Assembly (NCBI GenBank): GCA_015680685.1
Contig: MNCI01022060.1
Span: 572,865 to 636,864 of the forward strand
Direction of reading: 5' to 3'
DNA from: Gnetum montanum
Lineage: Eukaryota > Streptophyta > Gnetopsida > Gnetales > Gnetaceae
Length of the DNA: 64,000 nucleotides
The position numbers and the translations under genes were made by a program. The notes beneath the pieces were generated by a model that had not been told where the DNA came from, ran no database searches, and saw nothing but the letters and a program-made list of their open reading frames with translations. Below, piece by piece: positions 1 through 10,259 of the stretch (its first letter is position 1; every line of letters begins with the position of its first letter).

Positions 1-661
1 CCCTAGCCAAACCCTAGCCCAACCCTATAAATACCCTATCAATTCACACAAACGAAGGGGGGCAAAAAGAGAGGCAAAGAAAGAGAAGAAGAAGATTGGA
101 AGAGGCAAAGATTGGAGAGATTGGCAATTCTGAAGGAGGACAGAACTTGCAATCTTTGGGTGCTCAGCACATCTGATTGTTGGCTTCCAAGTTTTCTTCA
201 CATTCATCCCATTTCATCGTCGCATCATCGTGTCATATTATTCCGGGGCTAGGCATTTGAGTTGCCATTCACACTTGTGCAACTACACTTTGACCGGTGC
301 ACATTTTTTTAAACAATATAATACAGTTCATTATTTCCTCCCATTTACATTGTTTAGTTCTATTTATTCTTTACAAATATAACTTTGTTTATTCTTTATT
401 CATAATTCAGTATGCTTTATTTACATTTCGTATCATTGTTTACATTCCGTTTACATCCAGTTTACGATAACCCCAGCGCTAGTTGTAGCTTATGCTCGGG
501 GAAGTCCTTGGTTGATTTGCGTGTAAACCATCCAAGGCACTCTGCCTTCATTTACTTTTTTAGCTTCCCCTCGGGAAAAGGTAGGGTCAGCTGTGGTTGC
601 TCGATGATCTTTCGGTGTCTATTTCCCTTCCAGCCTTACACCGACGATTTAGGTCAGTACA
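1..661 (+). repeat. 5' LTR of element A (partial)
   Basis: Positions 1-661 match 7857-8518 of the 3' LTR closely, with scattered substitutions (a few percent by eye, not computed). The repeat stops at TCAGTACA, giving the expected CA end just before a primer-site-like sequence. The U3 start lies left of the window. Confidence 0.9.
26..33 (+). promoter_or_regulatory. LTR TATA box (element A, 5' copy)
   Basis: TATAAATA in the context CCCTATAAATACCC lies in the LTR and is repeated at 7883-7890 in the 3' LTR. It is followed by a purine-rich leader, so it is the likely core promoter for the element's sense transcript. Confidence 0.6.
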
Positions 662-684
662 GTTTTTAGTGCTAGAAGGAGGGC
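662..684 (+). other. Putative primer binding site, element A
   Basis: Directly after the LTR end lies TTAGTGCTAGAAGGAGGGC, with one or two bases of spacer. Its position and its likeness to TGGCGCTAGAAGGAGGG-type primer sites of plant Tat elements suggest a tRNA primer site. I did not identify the tRNA. Confidence 0.45.
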
Positions 685-848
685 ATATTTCTTGTTATTG
701 GTTAAAACCTCACTACCTATCAAAACTCATCCATCTTGCCCATTTGAGTCTCTTCTTCCCTGTTGATCACACTAAGCTTGTGTCACCCCATGCTACAATT
801 GCTTGTGATCCAACTCCATTCGTCTACCCCAGTCCATTCACGTTTATC

Positions 849-3175
849 ATGGAATCTTCCCAAGTCAACCCAGTAACACTACCGATTGCTGACTTTGGGG
901 TTGAAGTTTCAAACCCTATGACTGCTAGGGAATCCATAACCATTACTGAACACATAAATCCTCAAGGCCCTACATGCCAATCCCTTAGGCTACAAGGCAA
1001 AGGTCCTATTCATGCAACTCTTACACCTAAGCAGTATAATTTTATCTGTGTCAAAATCCAAGCCAACCTACCCATTAATCGTATAGAGCGGGAAGCTAAG
1101 CAAGAATATGAATTCATCCACAAAGGAGGATGTGAGTTTATCCCTTCAGGTTTTGACATAATCCCACTTTCTGAAAACCATCATAAACTCATATCCCAAC
1201 TTCTTATGGCTAGAAGTCAGGCCTTACAACTACCTCCCATAAAGCCTCAAGACGAAGAAGATGACTTCGCAGCCCAATTTGAACATGGAGAATCATACCA
1301 TACCGTTAGCCCCCATGCCCGCACAAACCCATTATTCCATCCTTTCTTGGAAGAAACTGTGCTTCTTCCTTCATCTGCAAATACTCAAGCACTAGTTTCC
1401 CGACAAGAGGCACCTACTTCCATTCCTATCTTCTCCATACCCAATAATATTCACTCTTATGCTTCCACTTCCATTATTCCTCCACCAGTGCAGTCCCAAA
1501 AACTCCCCCAAACCAACGCAGAGTCAATCTTCCAATCTCAAGTAATTAGAATGCCATTGGTCATACCAGTTTCCACATCCATCCATTACATACCTCAGAT
1601 ACAAATCCATGGAGCACCATTGATTACTCCAACTCAACATGTTCAAGGTGTTACCTCACAACCTATAGCTGGGTAGTGGGCTCCACCAATGGTCTCAATC
1701 CTGAATATCATCCCACCACAACAAATGTTAGTCCAACAACCTGCCTTTCCACAAACAATGCAACAATGAAACCATTATCATCCACAATCAACTCAATCCA
1801 TTGGTTTGCCTACTGCCCAAGAATGGGCAAACACACAAAAAATGATGCACTCATTGGCAGAAGAATTAAAACGCCTTAAAACTTTCAACAATGAGGAAGT
1901 CAAGGTACTAGATTTCTATCAAGATGACCTAATTGACCCCTTAGTTCCACCCTTGACCTTGCCAAAAGGAGTCTCATTACCTTAACTGACCAAGTACAAT
2001 GGAGAAGGAGANTTTCAAGTTTCAAATTGTACTTGAAACGGGTGACAAACTGATGCAGCAAATTCTCTAAAGAAGATATGGAGCTACAGGGTAAAGATCG
2101 GTACCAGTCTAAGGCTTTTTCAGTTNGGAAATTTATCCAAAGGTGGAGTGCAACCTTAAACGAACTTCACAAACCTATCCCTGAAACATATTTACTCACT
2201 ATCCTCAAATCAGCTGTGAATGACTTTATTAAGTCAAAAATTTACTACCTAAAAGCCTGCACATTGAGCCAAGCATTTGTACAAATCAAAGACATAGAAG
2301 AGGTGGCACAAATAAGTAATGACCTAGCCTACTTAGCCTTTAGGAGCCAACACATGAGGAAAGATAAATCCAAAACAACGATAGCAGCAATGGCTGAGGA
2401 AAAACAACCCGCCATCCCAAACAACTATGAAAGAACAGCAGCCACTTATACACCTGAAAATTCCTTAAAAAGAAACAACAACATAGGTCATGTCCATACC
2501 TTTGAAAGGAAAGACCCTGATCAATACACGCCATTGCCCATGAAGCCTTCACAATTGCTTGATCAACTTCTAAAGGCTGGGCTAATTCAACACAAACAAA
2601 TGTCTCCTGCGGCCTCGCAAAGACATGATCACTTTTGCAAATTGGCCAAAAATCCACCCTTAGTTACATCAAACAAACCTCCAATTTCAAAAGGCTTTAG
2701 GTTGGATAGGTTTTGTGAATATCACCAATGGTGTGGTCATGGGAGTAATTACTGCTTTGCATTGAAACAAGATATACAACGTATGATAGATGGAGGCGAA
2801 GTAGTGTTCAATGAGACAAACCCGATAAGGCCTCAAAACCAATCCATGGGGGTCTACAAGGATCCTCTCAATACCAAAACCAACGATGCCCCATATGTGA
2901 TTAATACTATCCATATGGAAGAAAGACAAGACATTCCTCGAAAGCCTTTTGTGATTCATGGGCATTCAAAAAACACACCTACCCCAATATATCCTCAAAA
3001 CCCTTCTATCACGCACATGTTCCCCACACCATCAAAACCATTCATCATCCACATACCTCCTTCGATCGCCACCACAAAAAACATACCATCTGAACACCGA
3101 CCCATTCCCTTTGTGGTCCAGGTGCCAAAACACCCTGGCACACAATCCACCTCCACTTCTCGACGACCTTTGTGA
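849..3175 (+). pseudogene. gag of element A (broken)
   Basis: Structural polyprotein that would form the particle. I start it at the ATG at 849 after the leader; the frame is open upstream to 597, but that part lies in the LTR. Residues are Pro/Gln-rich up to a TAG at 1674-1676, and the same frame continues to about 2011 (AEELKRLKTFNNEEVKV, then LPKGVSLP). After Ns at 2012 and 2126 the capsid-like part resumes (KFIQRWSATLNELHKPIPE), followed by a basic stretch and a zinc-finger-like CEYHQWCGHGSNYC near 2715-2755. That last motif, with the following QDIQRMIDGG, is typical of Tat gag. It is pseudogenic because of internal stops and unresolved bases. Confidence 0.75.
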
Positions 3176-3735
3176 GAATGTCTTGCTGATAGGCTAATAA
3201 GAGAGTGCTTAGAAAGAGAAAAAAGAGAGCGCATGGAGAGAGAAAATCAAGGACACAAATTAGGACTACCAAAGCCTACACCACTAAGCACCATTCCCAT
3301 GAGTTCATTTTTTAATGAGCCTAGTACAAGTCACCAAAACAAAGATGAAGTCATAAGACATGTCCCAAACCCAGCATTCTCAACTACTAATGTAAAAACC
3401 CCTCCATGAGAAATACAAATGCTGGGTCAAATGGACCAAATCTCTATGGATAAGAATGTCCCAAAAGGTAAAGACCTAGCAAATCATTGACCTAGGTCAC
3501 ACAAGCCCTAAAACAAAAGAATACTTCTTTAAGTTTGTATGACCTAGTGATAACTTCACTAGTACATTGAGAGGCTCTTGTACAAATGCTAACTTCAATT
3601 CCTATTAGTGATCTTCCTGTAGATAAACCATCCATTTATGTAGTATTATCCCCAAAACTTTAAGAATCAAAGGTCACATCCCTAGAGTTCCACGTTAAGG
3701 ACATTAAGCTAGATGAGAAAACAGGGGAAATCACC
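3176..3735 (+). pseudogene. Gag-protease linker of element A
   Basis: A highly charged stretch follows gag (ECLEREKRERMERE in one frame), then several stops, then a readable segment leading into the protease (KDIKLDEKTGEITMAPMF). It is the decayed connector of the gag-protease polyprotein. I recognise no domain in it. Confidence 0.45.
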
Positions 3736-4419
3736 ATGGCCCCTATGTTCATAACAATACAGGTTGATCATTTCAAAATAAGTAGGGTGCATGTTGATGA
3801 TGGTACAGCAACAAATGTAATACCTTTTTCCATCATCAAAAAATTGGAACTCACTGAACAAGTACAACCCACAACAACCTTTTTCTTGAGATCTTTCAGT
3901 AGTTCCTATGTGGGAGTGAAAGGAATGGTTACCTTAGATTTCATAGTCAGAGACCAATTCTCTACATTAGCTAAATTCATAGTGGTTGATGAAATGACAG
4001 GGTTTAATTTGATCTTAGGAAATCCTTGGCTAGCTCAACTTAAAGCCATATCTTCACCAATCCATCAGGAGATACACCTACCTTACGAGGGTGGTGAGAC
4101 CATCATACATGGGGACCCCCCCCCATCAATCACTTCCTCATACCTTGAGAAAGGTCGAGGGTCAAAAATTGAGTTCGTTAAGCCTAAACAAGAAACCATG
4201 AACATACATTAGAACGTGAACCCAACGTTGACTCACAATCCAACTAGCACTGAAGAAACACAAGAAGACATAGACATAGAAGCCATTCCTGCTAATGTTT
4301 CTTGGTCAAAACTACCCTTTGACATCACCGATGAAGGAGAAGGTGAATATAAAATCATACCCATACACCCAACTCCACATGTTAAGCTACAAAAGATCAA
4401 GAGACAACTCAACAACTAG
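3736..4419 (+). pseudogene. Aspartic protease and polyprotein end, element A
   Basis: Retropepsin-like protease that would process the polyprotein. The active-site region is VDDGTATNVIPF (residues about 20-31), followed by LILGNPWL, the usual C-terminal protease motif. One TAG at 4210-4212 interrupts the frame, after which the same frame runs to KIKRQLNN and a stop at 4417-4419. Element B ends its polyprotein with the related RKQLQN and a stop, so this terminal stop looks ancestral rather than a mutation. RT should follow but is absent here. Confidence 0.75.
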
Positions 4420-5318
4420 AACAAATGATACAAACTATCCGAAATGACGTTAAACTACGAACTATCCGAAATGACATTAAACTAAAAACAGTCCGAAATG
4501 ACGTTAAACTATGAACTGTTTATCCGAAATGACGTTAAACTACAAATTTTCTGAAATGATGTTAAACTACGAACAGTCTAAAATGACATTAAACTACAAA
4601 CTGTTCGAAATGACATTAAACTACGAACTGTCTGAAATGACGTTAAGCTACGAACTGTCTGAAATGATGTTAAACTACGAACTGTCCAAAATGATGTTAA
4701 ACTACGAACTGTCCCAAATGATGTTAAACTACGAAATGTCCAAAATGATGTTAAACTACGAACTGTCCACAATGACATTAAACTAGCAATGGTCAAAAAT
4801 GGCCGGTTCCATTTAAAACTTGTTGAAAACGTTACTAACTTTGGTCCACCATGGCATAAAACTGGTAATCCTTTCTTTAACAATAGATGCAATAGTCCAT
4901 CAAGACTTTAAACTGATGTACCAAGCCTGAAATTTCTTTAAACTAGAGCCAACAAATTACAGATTTACAAGCTCTCGTCATCTTACATTGAATTTTCGCT
5001 TACAAGTTATAACTTACGCTTTAGATTCTTGCATGGTCGTTGCTTTCTTTTCCAAGTATTTACCTTACATCATGCTTTACACTTTAAAAATTTATGTTAC
5101 ATTTAGTTGCAAACATATACTCTAAAAAACAAAGAAAAACAAAAAAAAAACATAAAACCAAAAAAAAACATGGCCCGAAAAAGCCTTAAACTAGCCTATG
5201 GTCCAGAAAAACATAAAACTACCACTTTTGGCATTGCTTTTCTTTCATTCATACATTTTAACTCTATGTACGGCAGGTGTTTCTTGATGTTGTTTTCTTC
5301 CTAGTTGATTTTTTGCAG
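4420..5318 (+). other. Putative PR-RT intron of element A
   Basis: From the polyprotein stop to a pyrimidine-rich tract ending TTTTTTGCAG at 5309-5318 there is no coding sequence, only tandem repeats and AT-rich DNA. Ogre-type Tat elements are known to carry an intron between protease and RT. The position and the acceptor-like end fit, but the donor was not located. In this copy the downstream RT exon is missing. Confidence 0.4.
4435..4795 (+). repeat. 27-bp tandem array, 13 units
   Basis: Unit core is GAAATGACGTTAAACTACGA plus a variable ACTGTCC. Unit starts fall near 4441, 4468, 4495, 4525, 4553, 4580, 4607, 4634, 4661, 4688, 4715, 4742 and 4769. The period is 27, with one 3-bp insertion. 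Because 27 is divisible by three, the array gives a spurious repeat ORF. Such arrays in non-coding parts of Tat/Ogre elements are known seeds of satellites. Confidence 0.9.
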
Positions 5319-5382
5319 GATCTCACAAGCATGTAGCATGACCATGCATGTAGCATCACACTTTACATAAGCTAGGTAAGCA

Positions 5383-5870
5383 TCAGTCCGCTATGACTAT
5401 AAACTAGCAATGCACCATCTGCTATGATGCTAAACTGGCACCGTCCAAGGGGTTATGATGTCAAACTAATCCATGATAGTCCGCTAAGACTATAAACTAG
5501 TTTGACTCTTCATAGTCCACTATGACTATAAACTAGCACAGAATAGTCCTAGCATCATGACTTAAAACTGATACCATAGAATAGTCCTGGCATCATGACT
5601 TAAAACTAATACCACAGAACAGTCCTGGATCATGACTTAAAACTGATACCACTGAGTTCTGTCCGGTATGACACTAAACTGCTACATCCATCCACCATGA
5701 CATGAAACTAGCATCCAGAGTCCACTAAGACTATAAACTAGTTTGCCTCTTCATAGTCCACTATGACTATAAACTAGCAATGCACCATCTGCTATGATGC
5801 TAAACTGGCACCGTCCAAGGGGTTATGATGTCAAACTAATCCATGATAGTCCGCTAAGACTATAAACAGG
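5383..5870 (+). repeat. Irregular tandem array of about 30-37 bp, ~15 units
   Basis: Units follow the pattern AGTCCGCTATGACTATAAAC followed by TAGCA and a variable spacer. A block of three to four units at about 5391-5497 is repeated nearly unchanged at 5762-5868, so there is a higher-order duplication. The array starts about where element B has its post-integrase array, suggesting that the sequence between 5319 and 5380 is the scar left by the missing pol. Confidence 0.85.
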
Positions 5871-7012
5871 TGACATCATCAACGACCAGGAAAAACTTGA
5901 GAATATTTGCTGTTGTAGTTGGTTGTTCCTGTTGCACAAAGACTTGTTGCATGATTCATCTCATGGGGCCTAATGAAACTGATGTTGTTCATGATTTTTT
6001 CTACTTTGAAATTTACACATGGTGACTCCATCTCCTTGTTTAAAGTGTTTAGCTGACTATTTCATTTGTGGTTTTCTTGTCTTCTTGGAGTTGTGTTTGC
6101 AGGATGACACTTTTGAGGCATTCGTGCATAGATGCACTTCATCATGATGACAAGGCATCACTTTTTTCCTGATGCACATGATTAGGTTAATCAATCCATT
6201 CATAAGTACATTTCCAACTCAATGCATCCCCTATTTCCCCATCATGCTCCCCTTAGCCTATTCAATTACACACCCCTAATACATTCTGCTCACATCAAAA
6301 CTCTTGATACACTGTTGCACACTGTAACTCTCTAAGCAGTTGTGATGCAAAACATGATACAAAGTACATGATGCAAAATGCAAGTGCTCAAACATGAGCA
6401 CGGCACAAAAAGCAAGCTCTTTCAAAAAGACCAACAAAAGAAAAGAAACAACAAAAAAAAGGGTTAAAGAGCAAAATGCATGGAAAAGGTCTTTAAGACC
6501 CCATTGACATCATAAACAAAAGACTATTATCCATTCTCATACAAGCCCTAGGCGAGAAGGAAATTTTCTTGAAAAATAGTTACACTTGTGTCTCAAAGAG
6601 ACCATGTTATACATCATTATGTGGCTTTGGTTGTTTACAACGAGCCCCGCAAATACTCTATAAGAGTCTTGTTTCTCCAAAGAACACACCTCCTATGTCT
6701 TGGTTTCAAGTCTAATGAAAACCTAGTTATTGACAAGGACCAATGACATGACTTGTGCACAAGAGAGCATTCCTCTCCCACAGATCCCAATAGCAATCAT
6801 AGCCCTTAACCTCCTAGCTTCCCTGGTTACAGCTGATTCCCTTGCATCTTGAACCACATTCCCTTAATCCCATGTACTTTTTAAAATGGTGCGATGACAC
6901 CCAGCCAAGGGCCGACGATTAATATTTGATGCTTTGTTTGTTCATGGTGTTTGCACTTCTTTGTTGACGCCTCTCTGATAGATTCCTTCAGACGTCAACA
7001 AAGAGGCGCCAA
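5871..7012 (+). other. 3' untranslated tail, hairpin and polypurine tract of A
   Basis: No gene is visible. The segment is AT-rich with an A-rich stretch near 6410-6480. It ends with an 11-bp inverted pair (CTTTGTTGACG at about 6958-6968 and CGTCAACAAAG at about 6992-7002), then the purine-rich AAAGAGGCGCCAA directly before the LTR start TGAAACACC. Element B has the related AAAGAGGAGCC at the same place. This is the likely plus-strand priming site. Confidence 0.6.
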
Positions 7013-8518
7013 TGAAACACCACTAATTTTGGCTTAGCATTTTTAGATAAGAATCAAGCTAAGTCATGCTACTGGCCAACATGAGTACAGTGTGACCAAA
7101 CATGAAGGCCTCTGAAATAGCCCTCGATGGCCCATGATTCAACAGATACTGCACAGCATAAGGATCAGCGTCACCAACTTTTGGAGCCCAAAAATTGAGT
7201 CAAAATAGGCTGAAATAAAGCACAAGGCCCCCCATGACCTTCATCAAGATCCCTAGCAGCTCCCAACCTCTATAAAATTAAGATTTGGGCCTCAAATATG
7301 CCATTTTGACTTGGTGACGCTGAGGTTATTTTTTTCAAACGTTGCACAGCGTAAGGATCAGCGTCACCAATTTTTAGAGCCCCAAAACTAAGCCACAATG
7401 ACTTGATTTTAAGGGTGTAAGTCATCCTCAAGGTCCACTATTGATAACTATGGGTCCCAGCCTTTAAAAATTCCATATTTTAGCCCAAAATTGTAAGTTT
7501 TGGAGGTCACATGCCAGGTCACATTGCAGGTCACGCTGGGTGCTAGACAAGCAAGGCGAAGTTAATCCTCCTTGATTTTCTTTGTAAATTTTTATCATTT
7601 GAGGGCTTGTCTAAATTATTTGTATTTTCATGGGCTTGAATGACCCAAAAATTTTAAAATACATTAAATCTGGTCAAAGAAGGCAAATATCCAACACACA
7701 TCCAACTCGTGCACAACTATCCAACACAAATACATTGAATCTAGTCAAAGAAGGAAAATTTCCAACACACATCTAACTTATGCCAACTATTCATGGGACA
7801 CATGTCACTAGATCTATTTTTCTCTCATCTCCCAACCATTGATTCCATTCTTGAAAACCCTAGCCAAACCCTAGCCCAACCTTATAAATACCCTATCAAT
7901 TCACACAAACGAAGGGGGGCAAAAAGAGAGGCAAAGAAAGAGAAGAAGAAGATTGGAAGAGGCAAAGATTGGAGAGATTGGAAATTCTGAAGGAGGATAG
8001 AACTTGCAATCTTTGGGCACTTGGCACATCTGATTGTTGGCTTCCAAGTTTTCTTCACGTTCATCCCATTTCATTGTTGCATCATCGTGTCATATCATTC
8101 TGGGGCTAGGCATTTGACTTGCCATTCGCACTTGTGCAACTACTCTTTGACCAGTGCACATTTTTTTAAACAATATAATATAGTTCATTATTGCCTCCCA
8201 TTTACATTGTTTAGTTTTGTTTATGCTTTACAAATATAACTTTGTTTATGCTTTATTCATAATTCAGTACACTTTATTTACATTTCGTATCATTGTTTAC
8301 ATTCTATTTACATCATGTTTACGATAACCCCAGCGCTAGCCGTAGCTTACACTCAGGGAAGTCCTTGGTTGATTTGTGTGCAAACCATCCAAGGCACTCT
8401 ACCTTCGTTTACTTTTCCAGCTTGCCCTCGGGCGAAGGCAGGGTCAACTGTGGCTGCCTGATGATCTCTCGGTGTCTGTTTCCCTTCTAGCTTTACACCA
8501 ACAATTTAGGTCAATACA
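7013..8518 (+). repeat. 3' LTR of element A
   Basis: It runs from TGAAACACC after the purine tract to TCAATACA, 1,506 bp, with TG/CA ends. Its last 662 bp match the partial 5' LTR. A TATAAATA lies at 7883-7890. Two sub-repeats with a CGTCACCAA-type core occur near 7160-7180 and 7340-7370. The target duplication cannot be checked because the left end lies outside the window. Confidence 0.85.
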
Positions 8519-9220
8519 AATGGAAAATTCAAGTGCATAATTAAAGAGAACCTTTTTGGCTATTAGATGATAAGGAAGCCTAACACTACTTATCTTTCCA
8601 AACCCTTCCAAAACAATTTTCGATGTCCTCCACTTTCACATCATAAGAAAGCTGACCACTTGCTAGAGTCAATGAATCTACTTGTTCTTGGACTTCATCC
8701 CATTCTAAGAGCTTGAATTTTTATGCAACTTCTTATTTTGATGTAATAAGAGATAATGATTTTTGAAGGATGTTTACAGCAACTATTCCTTTTGAAGGCA
8801 CGTTCTGACAACTAGACTAGACTTTTTAAGTTAAAGTGGTTCCTCATTATTGGAATTGAATAGATTATAAACAAGCTAACCATGCCTCCTCCATTTTGTT
8901 CAATCAATTCTCACATCATGTGGGAAATTTCTTTTTCCAGAATAGCATTCCACCTAATAAAGGACCTTATTGGCTAGCTCCTCACTCAACTACTCCCTAA
9001 TTATTAAGGGGCTTCACCAAATGTTGTCTCAAAACCTTATGATGAGTGCTAGTCATTACAAAGTGAAAATCTAAAAGTCACAACAACAAGAAAAAGTTTT
9101 GTAAGTAATGTTATTCATGTGATTACCCATTGCTAAGCTTTAGTTCATAAAAATTCAGTTGAGAATTGGTAAGAGATTTTGGTTTTTTGGTGCTATGCAG
9201 GGTAGAAATTTGAAGAGCAA
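8519..9220. other. Intergenic, nothing recognised
   Basis: AT-rich sequence between elements A and C. I see no coding frame with family motifs, no paired repeats and no RNA gene. Confidence 0.6.
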
Positions 9221-9362
9221 TTCTTGGTGACTATCAAATTCACACTTTAGTAGTAGGTCAAGCATTCATAAGCTAAAGGGGAATAGGGTTGGAAATTGCT
9301 AACTTGGAAATTGATGTTACCCTTACTTATTTTAGTAGTTATTTGTGTATTTGTGCTCCTTA
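9221..9362 (+). repeat. Left copy of a diverged direct repeat flanking element C
   Basis: This segment resembles 15964-16090 on the far side of element C. Shared landmarks in the same order are GACTATSAAATT, a TAGTAGG/TAGGAGTAGGG block, CATTCATAAG, GGTTGGAAATTG and TGTATTTRTGCTC. The copies differ at many positions, so the duplication predates or accompanied the insertion and is far longer than a target duplication. Confidence 0.65.
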
Positions 9363-9367
9363 CTAGG

Positions 9368-10259
9368 TGATGAGTGGCGATGTACCCCTACACTCAACCA
9401 TACAAATACGAGTGTTTGCATGCGTGATCCAGTCGAACTCTGCAGACGGACTAGTTGTGGAACCTAGACAATTATCCTTAGGTCATAGTTCACTGTCTTC
9501 CCACCTGGACAAGTATTATATTTGTCATGTATGGTTTAGTCTAGAGTGAGGTGTATGATGTGTTCCTAATCTAATGCTACTCCTAAGGGTAATGAAAAAT
9601 AATATTAACTAAGCTAAGCTAGGAGGGAAAGGATAAGAGAATCTAATGTAGCCTAAGTGCGATGAGCATCTGTTCCTTGATCATCCATACACATCTTGGA
9701 CTTTGTGCATGACTACCACTAGGATTACCAAGCACAGATCCTAGGTACACCATTGTGTTACCAAGTAATCACACTTAAATGCTTGTAATCAAGTTGTACT
9801 CATTCCACATTCTAGGAGATAAGGGTGAGAGAGACTAATTAGGAACATAGTAAATAACAATTAAATAAATGAATAAATGATCAAAGTGAATGCTGCAATG
9901 ATGAAGTAATCTCGATCTTTGTTTTTGATCATGTGCATGTCCAAGTACGTCACACTCGAATAAAGGATGTTGTACAATTACATTCACCACACTGCGGGCA
10001 AACACTAGAAAATAATCTATCTCTGGAGTGATCAAACTGCTAGAACTTCACTACTATCTAGACTATGTTATGAAATGAGGGAGATCCGCCTCTTATTTAT
10101 AGAACTGGCAGCAGGAAGGATGCGATATCGTGTACGATACATCGCGTACGCGATATCATGACTGACGCGATATCACGTATGCAATATCGCAGCCCATGCA
10201 ATATCAATGCTATGATATCCCGGTTGTGATATCACAACTAGAAAATTCATGACTCATCA
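9368..10259 (-). repeat. 3' LTR of element C
   Basis: It runs, on the plus strand, from TGATGAGTGG to GACTCATCA and matches 15069-15958 along its length with modest divergence. It contains TATAAATAA on the minus strand at 10093-10101 and the GATATC array near 10119-10245. Confidence 0.9.

Larger units (their letters stand above)
1..8518 (+). mobile_element. Element A: Tat-like LTR retrotransposon lacking pol
   Basis: This is an LTR retrotransposon of the Ty3/gypsy class whose upstream LTR is cut by the window edge. Order seen: partial 5' LTR, primer site, long gag, aspartic protease, tandem array, splice-acceptor-like site, second array, untranslated tail, purine tract, 3' LTR. The gag motif CEYHQWCGHGSNYC and the protease motif DDGTATNVIPF match element B, whose pol is Tat-type. 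No RT, RNase H or integrase is readable between the protease and the 3' LTR, so this copy would depend on enzymes from a relative. Several stops and two single Ns lie in gag. The lineage assignment is inferred from the similarity to B. Confidence 0.8.

Noticed and set aside
1-25. Telomere-like AAACCCTAG words at the window start
   Set aside because: Only two irregular copies, within an LTR, and duplicated identically at 7857.
25-207. Minus-strand ORF in the A LTR, repeated at 7882-8064
   Set aside because: It lies opposite the purine-rich leader just after the TATA box, is Phe/Ser/Leu low-complexity, and recurs only because the LTR is duplicated.
4511-4786. Repeat ORF of 91 codons and its minus-strand counterpart (4578-4892)
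   Set aside because: Both arise from a 27-bp tandem repeat whose length is divisible by three; no protein-like composition outside the repeat.
5383-5870. Evenly spaced short repeats resembling a CRISPR array
   Set aside because: Repeats are imperfect, spacing is irregular, spacers are related to one another, and the setting is a plant retroelement.
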